From: Salvelinus alpinus
Lineage: Eukaryota > Chordata > Actinopteri > Salmoniformes > Salmonidae
Direction: 5' to 3'
Length of the DNA stretch: 64,000 bases
Assembly: GCF_045679555.1 (NCBI RefSeq)
Contig: NC_092094.1
Coordinates: forward strand, 30,726,052-30,790,051
Below, piece after piece: positions 32,612 to 42,393 of the stretch. A program made the translations under genes and the position numbers. The notes beneath the pieces are model-generated. The model ran no database searches. It worked only from the letters and a program-made list of their open reading frames with translations, and was not told where the DNA came from. Position 1 is the first letter of the stretch. Every line of letters starts with the position of its first letter.

Positions 32612-32895
32612 CTACAGTACCAGTCAAAAGTTGACACACCTACTCATTCAAGGGGTTTTCTTTATTTTTACTATTTTCTACATTGTAGAATAATAGTGAA
32701 GACATCAAAACAAACATGGAATCATGTAGTAACCAAAAAAGTGTTAAACAAATCAAAATCTATTTTATATTTGAGATTCTACAAAGTTGCCACCCTTGCC
32801 TTGATGACAGCTTTACACACTCTTGGCATTCACTCAACCAGCTTCATGAGGAATGCTTTTCCAAGCAGTCTTGAAGCAGTCCCCACATACGTGAC
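32612..32895 (-). mobile_element. Tc1-like terminal fragment, cut by a retroviral LTR
   Basis: The arm begins 'cagtaccagtcaaaagttgacacacctactcattcaagg', contains 'ttgatgacagctttacacactcttggcattcactcaaccagcttcatgagg' and stops near 'ccccacatacg' where the LTR begins. It matches the fragment at 375-625 in inverse orientation. Confidence 0.75.
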
Positions 32896-32899
32896 TCAC

Positions 32900-33647
32900 T
32901 GTTAAAGGAATTTTAATTCCTTTATGTTTATCAACCAATTCAATTAAAACACTCTGTCCATACATAAGAATTTGTAAGATACTTATCAGCATAAAATGGA
33001 CAGAAATCAGTCTCAAAATCAATCAATCAATAGCGTTTATTCTCGAGAGTACTGATCATAATACATTTTACATCAGGTTATATAATAAAGATGATGTCAT
33101 AGGTTTTAATGTCCATCCTCCTCTCTTATACAATGGCAGTATAGTTAGCGTTCTCATTACTGTCTGCCACCTGTTAAACTATCTGCAACCAACCCAAGGT
33201 CTTTCCCCTCCCTGGGTAGATACATCATTCAAGCCTGTCTGAAGATAAACCCATTCTTTCTAACAAGGAACATATTACACTCAGCATTATGATTATAATA
33301 AGTTTCATTCATACAGTAACATCTAAGTCAAATGTATACATATTTTAGTCATTTATTCATAAAAATTTAATCGTACTTCTAGTTTTATTAGAAATATTAA
33401 AAAGCACAATTCTATTTTTATTAGAAATATTTCTTGTTTTCCAAATACTACCTAAATCAACCACAACATCTTACACTACATCAATATATGTATTTATAAT
33501 GGCTGTTCCAGGCCTATATCAGAATCATAACTATAATATTCATCAAAGAAACAGTCTAACATAAAAAGTATCAACACAAGATGGGACCTAATATTTATAA
33601 TGTCTCAAAGTAGTCGGATCCATCCTCGATCTGGGAACCAGTATTCA
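32900..33647 (-). repeat. probable 3' LTR of an endogenous retrovirus
   Basis: On the minus strand it starts TGAATACTGG at 33647, directly after a purine-rich tract (agtgggagga, 33648-33657), and ends near 32900 with CCTTTAACA. An AATAAA (minus strand, 33036-33041) falls in the last fifth, as expected before the R/U5 border. Boundaries are inferred because the partner LTR is not in the window. Confidence 0.55.
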
Positions 33648-33659
33648 TCCTCCCACTGG

Positions 33660-34924
33660 TCAGAACTTGGAATCGGTCCGTATCTTTATCATCAATATTG
33701 TCCTTGATTTCTCCAGAGTCCTGGAAATGAGACCTTTCACACCCGGAATCAAACAGCATTCACACAGAATCAAAACACTCATACAGGTGAAATTGGCCCA
33801 CAACACAGTGATTATGACAATTTTCCATTTTCCAAACATACTGTCAAACCAATTAGTCAGGGAAGTATCTACCCAATAATTTTCTGCTAATTCGTGAGTT
33901 AAGGTGGTTAAACCAGTCAGGGTCTTGGTCACTGATCCGTCTGGAGCTGTGTTATCAGGAATAAATGTGCAACATTCTGCTCCGAATAAGACGCACACGC
34001 CACCCTTTTCAGCCAATAACATATCCAATACTATCCTATGTAAATACTATTGTCAAAAGATCAATAGAGTTCGGTCCAATTGGTAGGCAGGTCAGGCCAC
34101 AGCCTCATCCCTCCACATAACAACCAGACATCCGCTCTGGGCCTTTTTATCTTACTGAAATCCCCGGAAGTCAACCATCCAGTCAGGTCTTACTTCCCCT
34201 TCATCCCATCCGTTTGTAATGTGCCAGGCCCTATAATAATAGTGTCCTTCTGTAACTGTGAAAGGAGGAATGGAGGTAATGGGCACATGGGGATAAAGAT
34301 TATGCAGATCAAAGCAACTGTCATTGTCTGGCTTCCCTGCCTTCATGAACAGCTTTATCATACAGGCCATTCCCCTGAGTATATCAATTCCATCAAATGG
34401 AAAGGAGATGGTGGTCAGCTGTGGTTTGGCAGTAGCACAGACATTAACATTCTTCTTTCGCTACTGATCTGGCTGTATATTGAATACCTTTTAACCAAAG
34501 TTGGAATCCCCAAACCCAGTCTCCACCTCTATCACTTCTTTAAGGTAACTGTCTGAACTATTCGTACAGGTCCTTTACCCTGGATGTTTATACTAGGAAT
34601 GTCCGTGGTGTTAGGGAGATGAATTGAACTCTGGCCGACCATAGTCTCCTTACCAGCTCTAACCTCTGCTACCTGGAATGGTACCATAGTATCAGTTGAA
34701 ACCTGGTCGAAGCCAACATACCATAACCCGAAATCCTGGGACTTTACCGTTTTAATGTTAATTCGTACCTTTATACAATACTTCCTCTGCCCGGGAACAC
34801 AGTCAGAAACTCCAACCCTTGCTATACTCCATCTGTTCCTAAATTGGATGTATGGGTTTACATAGCCCTCTCTCTCCGTGTGTGAGCTATGACCTGTGTC
34901 CATGAACCACACAGGGACCTTCAC
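33660..34924 (-). pseudogene. endogenous retrovirus env remnant (surface and transmembrane parts)
   Basis: An old retroviral envelope gene in at least three frames. 34924-34532 is a surface-like segment beginning near FMDTGHSSHTEREG. 34370-34152 is another segment. 34028-33660 is the transmembrane part with the C-x6-CC motif (CVLFGAECC), then a hydrophobic membrane span (IVIITVLWANF) and a short tail ending three bases before the polypurine tract. C-x6-CC is typical of gammaretrovirus-like envelopes with a covalent surface-transmembrane link. The frame is interrupted, gag and pol are absent, and the 5' side is cut at about 34945 by Tc1-type sequence. Confidence 0.7.
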
Positions 34925-34956
34925 AGATATATTCTATTGTGTGTATGTACTGACAT

Positions 34957-35148
34957 GTACAGTGGGGCAAAAAACGTATTTAGTCAGCCACCAATTGTGC
35001 AAGTTCTCCCACTTAAAAAGATGAGAGAGGCCTGTAATTTTCATCATAGGTACACTTCAACTATGACAGACAAAATGAGGGAAAAAAATCCAGAAAATCC
35101 CATTGTAGGATGTTTAATGAATTTATTTGCAAATTATGGTGGAAAATA
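34957..35148 (+). mobile_element. Tc1-like terminal arm fragment
   Basis: It runs from 'cagtggggcaaaaaacgtatttagtcagccaccaattgtg' through 'tgagagaggcctgtaattttcatcataggtac' to 'gcaaattatggtggaaaataagta'. It is joined directly to a different Tc1-like family at 35149, so the junction is chimeric. Confidence 0.75.
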
Positions 35149-36170
35149 AGTAAATGACCTCCAGCAGGCCACAAATGTGCATGTGTCAGCATATGGTCTC
35201 ACAAGGGGTCTGAGGATCTCATCTCGGTACCTAATGGCAGTCAGGCTACCTCTGGCGAGCACATGGAGGGCTGTGCGGCCCCACAAAGAAATGCCACCCC
35301 ACACCATGACTGACCCACAGCCAAACCGGTCATGCTGGAGGATGTTGCAGGCAGCCGAACGTTCTCCACGGCGTCTCCAGACTCTGTCACGTCTGTCACA
35401 TGTGCTCAGTGTGAACCTGCTTTCATCTGTGAAGAGCACAGGGCGCCAGTGGCGAATTTGCCAATCTTGGTGTTCTCTGGCAAATGCCAAACGTCCTGCA
35501 CGGTGTTGGGCTGTAAGCACAACACCCACCTGTGGACGTCGGGCCCTCATACCACCCTCATGGAGTCTGTTTCTGACCGTTTGAGCAGACACATGCACAT
35601 TTGTGGCCTGCTGGAGGTCATTTTGCAGGGCTCTGGCAGTGCTCCTCCTTGCACAAAGGCGGAGGTAGCGGTCCTGCTGCTGGGTTGTTGCCCTCCTACG
35701 GCCTCCTCCACGTCTCCTGATGTACTGGCCTGTCTCCTGGTAGCGCATCCATGCTCTGGACACTACGCTGACAGACACAGCAAACCTTCTTGCCACAGCT
35801 CGCATTGATGTGCCATCCTGGATGAGCTGCACTACCTGAGCCACTTGTGTGGGTTGTAGACTCCGTCTCATGCTACCACTAGAGTGAAAGCACCGCCAGC
35901 ATTCAAAAGTGACCAAAACATCAGCCAGGGAGCATAGGAACTGAGAAGTGGTCTGTGGTCACCACCTGCAGAACCACTCCTTTATTGGGGGTGTCTTGTT
36001 AATTGCCTATAATTTCCACCTTTTGTCTATTCCATTTGCACAACAGCATGTGAAATTTATTGTCAATCAGTGTTGCTTCCTAAGTGGACAGTTTGATTTC
36101 ACAGAAGTGTGATTGACTTGGAGTTACATTGTGTTGTTTAAGTGTTCCCTTAATTTTTTTGAGCAGTGTA
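35149..36170 (-). pseudogene. Tc1-like transposase, N-terminal two thirds intact
   Basis: An open minus-strand frame from 35871 ([18 protein letters not shown]) has a helix-turn-helix ([21 protein letters not shown]), a GRPR-like basic hinge (RRRGGGRRR) and the first catalytic block [12 protein letters not shown], then [12 protein letters not shown]. It ends before the second Asp and the Glu because the element is truncated at about 35149 against another Tc1 arm. The surviving terminus is 'gtgttcccttaatttttttgagcagtgta' at 36142-36170. Confidence 0.85.
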
Positions 36171-36171
36171 T

Positions 36172-37245
36172 ATATCCATATACATACACATATGCATACA
36201 TATACACATATATACATACACATACCTATATAGATACTTTTTTTGTTGAATTTACCTTTATTATTCCCCACAAACCCTACCACCCTTCCCCCAATTGGAG
36301 TAAACTAATAAGCAATAACACTTAGGCTTCTACCTTCAGTTTATACATCTTATATACACATTTTACAGACACAATCTATTTTACAATAGTTATATTTTGT
36401 TTGTTTTTATTCCTTCCTCCATTTCTGATGTCCATCCAGTTTGATTTCTATTTGTAACTGCTATTTCACAACATTTCTGAACCTATATACATTTTACAGA
36501 CCCCGTATGTTTTACATTGGTTATCTTGTTATTAGTCCCACCCTTCAGCTCCATTCAACACCATCCATTTTGGATTTCTATTTGCCATATATTTTCAACT
36601 GTGCTGTGATGCTTCTCAAAAGTACTGAACCTTTCTATTCTCATAGCTTCTACAGATTGTAAATTAAAAATATATTTTTTAAATATATTTTGCTAAAATA
36701 ATTATATTATTGATTGATTGACTATAGCTTTTCAACTCACCCAGTATTGCTATCTGCAGTGTTAGTTCTAGGCAAATGTTGCAATTCTTCAGCCATTCCT
36801 GGACCTGTGACCAAAAACGAGCTACATATGGACAATACGAAAATAAATGATCTAATGACACTGCCTCCTCACAGAAAAATCTGAAGAGCTGGGAAGATTG
36901 TATCCCCCAAATACATAACATTCTATTGGTTGCAAGAATTTTGTATAGTAATTTAAGTTGAAAAATTCGAAGTTTTGAATCCGGCGTTGTTTTGTGTATC
37001 AATTCATAAACCATGTGCCATGGAATGGGTACATCGAAAATCTCTTCCCAACTATTTTGCAACTTATATGGCACAGCTGTCAGTTTTTTGGTCCTTAAAT
37101 TAAATTGGTATATGTTCTTATTTATCACACTTTTCTTTAACCATTTATGTTTTTTAATACAGGGCCGATATACAAGTTCCTTACTGTTTCCCCCTTCTAC
37201 TTGCCTCGTCTATTTTAGTGGTAATGCTGCAATTAGTTGTTTGTA
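36172..37245 (-). pseudogene. L1/Tx1-like LINE, C-terminal fragment
   Basis: The minus-strand frame 37128-36679 ends with the post-RT C-terminal domain of L1-like elements: IFQLKLLYKILATNRML, then EEAVSLDHLFSYCPYVARFW (the Cys/His-containing zf-RVT-type block). The 3' end is AT-rich with a TATACA repeat at 36170-36235. All of the RT is missing. Confidence 0.65.
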
Positions 37246-37296
37246 ATTTTGGGTAGAGCAAAAATTACCCCCCCAAAAAAATTACGCCCTCTACCG

Positions 37297-37917
37297 CAAT
37301 GCTCTCCAGAGGGTGGTGCAGTCTGTACAATGCATCACCGGGGGGCAAACTACCTGCCCTCCAGGACACCTACAGCACCTGATGTCACAGGAAGGCCAAA
37401 AAGATCATCAAGGACAACCACCCGAGCCACTGCCTGTTCACCCCGCTACCATCCAGAAGGCGAGGTCAGTACAGCTGCATCAAAGCTGGGACGAGAGACT
37501 ATAAAACATATTCTATCTCAAGGCCATCAGACTGTTAAACAGTAATCACTAACTCAGAGAGGCTGCTGCCTACATACAGACTCAAATCATTGGCCACTTT
37601 AATAAATGGATCACTAGTCACTTTAAATAATGCCCCTTTAACAACTCAACTCATCTCATATGTATATACTGTATCTTATACCATCTATTGCATTTTGCCT
37701 ATGTCGCTCGGCAATCGATCATCCATATATGTAACTGTACATACATATTCTTATTCCATCGCCTTAGATTTTGTGTACTAGGTAGTTGTTGTGGAATTGT
37801 TAGATTACTTGTTAGATATTACGGCACTGTCAAAACTAGAAGCACAAGCATTTCGCTACACTCACATTAACATCTGCTAACCATGTATATGTGACCAATA
37901 AAATTTGATTTGATATC
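37297..37917 (+). mobile_element. Rex/L2-type LINE 3' end fragment
   Basis: A plus-strand fragment starts inside RT ('ccgcaatgctctccagagggtggtgcagtctgtacaatgcatcac'), runs through 'agaggctgctgcctacatacagactc' and ends 'tatgtgaccaataaaatttgatttgata'. The same 3' end occurs in reverse at 56581-57400. Confidence 0.8.
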
Positions 37918-38203
37918 TTAAGGGTAGATTTAGTATAGCTTAATTTCTTCCAAGTGTGAAGTAATTGGTAGATTCGTAAATAATATTTTCAGAGTAGCTT
38001 CCCAACACTGAATGTAGAATGATTTGGTAACCTCACGTTACCTGGGGTAATACAGTTCAAGCAGGCATTCACTGTCTCTTCGCATGACCTTCACCTCTGG
38101 TTCTCTCTCCATTCCTCTTTTTCAAGCATAAAAAATGTATGTTTTTATTCTGTTTGTTTTGTTGTTTGTTCTGTTGGAAAAAAGCCAGACATTCCATCAC
38201 TCA

Positions 38204-38432
38204 ACAGGGGCTCCCGAGTGGTGCAGCGGTCTAAGGCACGGCACCTCAGTGCTAGAGGCATCACTACAGACCCTTGTTCGATTCCAGGCCAGGCTGTATC
38301 ACAAACGGCCGTGATTGGCAGTCCCATAGTGCGGCGCACAATTGGCCCAGCATCGTCCGGGTTTGGCCGGGGTACGCCGTCATTGTAAATAAGAATTTGT
38401 TCTTAACTGACTTGCCTAGTTAAATAAGAGAT
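38204..38432 (+). repeat. salmonid tRNA-derived SINE near the miox promoter
   Basis: The head 'ctcccgagtggtgcagcggtctaaggcac' with B box 'ttgttcgattccaggcc' is followed by a body ('ggcagtcccatagtgcggcgcacaattggcccagc') and the shared tail 'taagaatttgttcttaactgacttgcctagttaaataa'. It ends about 260 bp before the miox TATA box. Confidence 0.9.
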
Positions 38433-38694
38433 TTAAAAAATTATAATAAATAACACAGAGACAAATACGCACACAAACACAACTCTCAAGACCAGCCCAA
38501 ACCAGATACCTGCTGATCATAGTTAAAGACTCACTGTTCTCTCAAGGAAAACAAACACGCTCACACACACGTACACACAGAGTAGTCCAGCCAGATGAAC
38601 CCCGTTAGTCGTTATCTCAGTGGGGGCTGAGTTAAACTATCACTACCTGTATGCTGTGAGGGTGTATGACATAAGTGTTGTTAAACCAGAGGGG

Positions 38695-38700
38695 TATATA
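38695..38700 (+). promoter_or_regulatory. miox: TATA box of miox
   Basis: TATATA (ggggTATATACAGG) lies about 92 bp before the start codon. This places transcription start near 38725 and leaves a short 5' UTR of about 60 bp. Confidence 0.55.
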
Positions 38701-38786
38701 CAGGACAGGGTCTGGGGCTGCACTTTAGAGGAGCCAGCAGACCCATACTTATTCATACCCGGACGGACTGACGGACTGACCTCACC

Positions 38787-41135
38787 ATGAGGGTCGTCAA
38801 TATTGTACGTATGACTGTAGAAAAGTAGAAAAAATATATTTAGCTATTACAGATGTAGGATCTTCACTTGATCAGCCTGTTGCAGTAAAACTTTCCTGTA
38901 ATGCAGGAAATGTAAAGGTTTAAAAAGGCTTCTGAAGTTTTTAATTTACACTGACATTTCAGATCCTTACAAAAAATGCATCAAGGCCTACAATATTAAT
39001 ATAATATAATTAATATAACCCACACAATGCCTGTTTCTGCAGGATTGTTGTAGCAAAGGTGTCTGTCTGTATGTGTCTGTCTATCATAAGTTTAACTTGG
39101 TGTCATTATGCATCTGATAATCAAATAATATTTTGTGTGATCTACTGCTACAGGTTAAAACTTTGTAGGTCTAATATTTCTATTTGAAACGTATGGTGTT
39201 TTCTATCACATTCGCCATGTTAAAATGTGTACTTTACTTTCTTTGTCTGTCCCTCTGTCTATCTGTTTCAGGGTCCAGACCCATCTCTAGCATACCGCCC
39301 CATCTTAGACCTGGAGCAGAAAGACAAGGACAAGACAGAATACAGGAATTTTGAGGTCAGCAAAGGAGTATGATTTTTTACCATGGTTGCGACATAATAT
39401 TACTGTTTTAAGGCTGGTAATCACAACACATCTGTAATGTGTGTATGTAACAGAGCGGGAGTCTGATTGATCGTGTGTATAACACATACAAGCTGATGCA
39501 CACCAACCAGACCCTGGACTTTGTCAAGCAGAAGGTGAGTCTGTCAAGACAGGTTCAGCGCAAATGCAAACAACTGTGTGTGTGTTTCAGTAGAGCAGGC
39601 TAAACCAACCTGTAATGTTTAACGAGGAGTGTAACTGTGACTGTTAACATGTAAGATGTTATGTAATATCGTCTAATGTTGCAGATAACATGAACATACC
39701 ACTCATTAACCTTCCCCACTCCTCCTCTCCTCTGCAGCACTCTGAGTGGTCAGGTTGTGCGCATGCCCAGATGGAGGTGATGGAAGCCGTCATATCTCTG
39801 GACCAGCTGGTTGATGAGTCCGACCCCGACGTCGACTTCCCCAACTCATACCACGCCTTTCAGACCGCTGAGGGCATCCGCAGGGAACACCCCCACGAAG
39901 GCAAACACACGCACACACACACAAGCACGCATGCACACATGGTTCACAACTCTAATCCTTATCTCTCCTCCCTCTCCAGACTGGTTCCAGTTGGTGGGGC
40001 TGATCCATGACATTGGGAAGATCATGGCTCTGTCAGGGGAACCCCAGGTGAATGCCTCTCAATGTTACCCTGATACAGGTTGTGATGCTTGGCTACGCTA
40101 ACAGCAGTGGTAAAATGGCCTGTAATGTTAGGCAACGCTAGGCTAACTGCACTGTGTCCCTGTCCTGCAGTGGGCTGTAGTGGGGGACACATTCCCAGTG
40201 GGGTGCAGGTTCCAGAATGGCATTGTGTTTCGAGGCAGTACCTTCGTGGACAACCCCGATGACAAAAACCCTGCTTACAAGTACTGTTACACTTCTCTTT
40301 TTACCAATCTAATCAAAAAGTCTTATCAAACCCCATCATTCACTGCACAACATGCCGGCTACAAGCCAGCCTGGAGAAGTGTTCACATTATGCCATTTAG
40401 CAGACACGTATATACAAAAAGTTAATGTGCCATCTTATATACTTAATTCAGATGATCACCTCTCTTCTCCTCCCCCGCTCTAGTTCTGAGTGTGGGATCT
40501 ATAAGCCAAACTGTGGGCTGGACAATGTGCTCATGTCCTGGGGCCATGATGGTGAGTAACACAGAGACATACACACAGTCACCACTGTATGGCACATGGG
40601 CCTGCACAGTAACACTACTGAACTGCTGTCTGTGTTGTTTGTTCCAGAGTATCTCTACAGGGTCATGAAGTTCAACAAGTGCACCATCCCAGAAGAGGTG
40701 AGAAAGGGGGTCTATGGTTCTACATTAGCAAAGAGAATACAGGTTTACAAAAACTCAGTGGTTCTAGTTTAAGACTGCTGCTCAGAGTGTTAACTCACCT
40801 AAAAGTCTTCACTCCTCCGCTCTCCCTCTCTAGGGTCTGTATATGATCCGGTTCCATTCCTTCTACCCCTGGCACTCCCATGGAGACTACACGCACCTCT
40901 GTGATGACAAGGACATGCGCATGATTCCCTGGGTTCGCGAGTTCAAGTACGTCTCAACACACACACAAATATATTTTCTCTAGCCTCTCTGCAGTCAGTT
41001 TGACCTCGAACATTTGACCCCTACAGTAAGTTTGACCTCTACACCAAGACTACTGAGCTGCCTGACATAGAGAAGTTGAAGCCATACTACCAGTCTCTCA
41101 TCGACAAGTACTGTCCTGGGGTACTGAAGTGGTGA
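38787..41135 (+). CDS. miox: myo-inositol oxygenase
   Basis: This cytosolic di-iron oxygenase converts myo-inositol to D-glucuronate, the first committed step of inositol catabolism (family knowledge). Ten coding exons are at 38787-38804, 39272-39355, 39454-39534, 39738-39900, 39980-40047, 40171-40280, 40484-40551, 40648-40697, 40834-40946 and 41027-41135. They sum to 864 nt, 287 residues against 285 in human. The iron ligands are all present: His in FPNSYHAFQTAEGIR, His-Asp in LIHDIGK, His in MSWGHDEY, His in RFHSFYPW and Asp in FDLYTK. The protein ends with the family's typical YCPGVLKW. Exon 1 encodes only six residues (MRVVNI), phase 0. Intron 4 starts with GC rather than GT. lmf2 follows tail-to-tail, as in human. 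Confidence 0.97.
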
Positions 41136-41443
41136 CACACACATACAATTCATTTCTTTTCCGCCCTCTCTCACACCTTCATAGAGATCATATCCAGCAG
41201 CAACACCAGGGCATCTCCTCAGATATGGGTAACACTATTAGCTTTATCTTCAACAGACCTGGATAGCCTTTACCATGTTGTCATCATCTGTATGTCAACT
41301 ACATTATATTCTAATGACAGAACATTCTAAAAGTGTTGTTTGTTGCTTAGAATGCCGATTACAATTCATATGGTTTACAATTCTCTGTCAGATCATTTTG
41401 AATTTGTCTAATAATGAAGAACCAAATGGATACATTTCCTATC

Positions 41444-41449
41444 TTTATT
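41444..41449 (-). terminator. lmf2: poly(A) signal of lmf2
   Basis: AATAAA on the minus strand lies 465 bp after the lmf2 stop codon. It is the first consensus signal I find, so the lmf2 3' UTR would end near 41425. Confidence 0.5.
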
Positions 41450-41720
41450 ATAAATGATACAAAAACATTAACATTTTCCATTCATGGATGTGATGTTTTT
41501 TCAAACGTGGAAAGACGCTTGGCGGGAAAGTGCAGAATTGGTGATTCAGTACATTATATCTGGTAGCAAAGCAAAGGACCACAGTGGCAAACCAAACACC
41601 CTTTAACACACACACACACACACACACACACGTAAACATGTACAATTACAAGGACACTATTATTTTCTCTTGATTGTAATAATACTATAGATAATTGGAA
41701 AACTTTGTCTATTCATTTCA

Positions 41721-41726
41721 AATAAA
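41721..41726 (+). terminator. miox: poly(A) signal of miox
   Basis: AATAAA (ttcaaAATAAAgtga context: aaataaagtg) is the first such signal after the miox stop, 586 bp downstream. It lies inside the inferred lmf2 3' UTR. Confidence 0.5.
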
Positions 41727-41913
41727 GTGATTGTCAAATGTAGAATAAAACATCAACGAAATTCTTTGGTGAGAAAGTTATTGTTAGGGAAAGGCAGACA
41801 GGTAGGCAAGACAGGCAGCTTTCTCCTGAGTACTAGGACACAGAGAGTTAGTGGAAGGGAGGGCTACCAAATCCCATGTTCAGGGGTCAGGAGGAAACTA
41901 TTTCTTGAGACAG

Positions 41914-42351
41914 TCAGTCAACACTCCCCTCCTCTTCTTCTCCATCCTCTTCTTCTTCCACTTCATCTCTTACATTGTTCTCTTCTCTTTCACTCTCCTC
42001 GTCTTCCCCCCTTCGCTCATCCTCTTCTGCATCATCCTCTTCTGCATCAACCTCCTTCCGCTCCTCCTCCTGTCTTTGTCCTAGACCATCTTTGTCGTTG
42101 GAATTGGCCTCCTTAGCATCAGGCTGGTGGGGTGTAGCTGTGGGTTTTGAGTTTGGTTCAGCCTTGGCTGCAGTAGGTTTGGTCTTGAGTGTAATTTCCA
42201 GCTGCAGTCCCCGGAGCAGACAGAGGGTGACACTGCAGAAGAGGAGGCTCCAGAGCAGCAGGGGGGCAGACACACCCCTCACCTGAGAGCGCACCCACTT
42301 CACCACCTGGGGCACAGCTGCCTCAGACACACGCCGAGGGAGGGACTTATC

Positions 42352-42393
<42 letters not shown>

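Noticed and set aside
33660-34028. Domesticated envelope gene
   Set aside because: The transmembrane frame is open, but it is separated from the surface segments by breaks, and no signal peptide start is present.
35332-35808. 158-codon plus-strand open frame
   Set aside because: It is the opposite strand of the Tc1-like transposase at 35871-35149.
41727-42116. Plus-strand open frame rich in Leu/Ser/Pro
   Set aside because: It is the antisense of the acidic Glu-rich last exon of lmf2.
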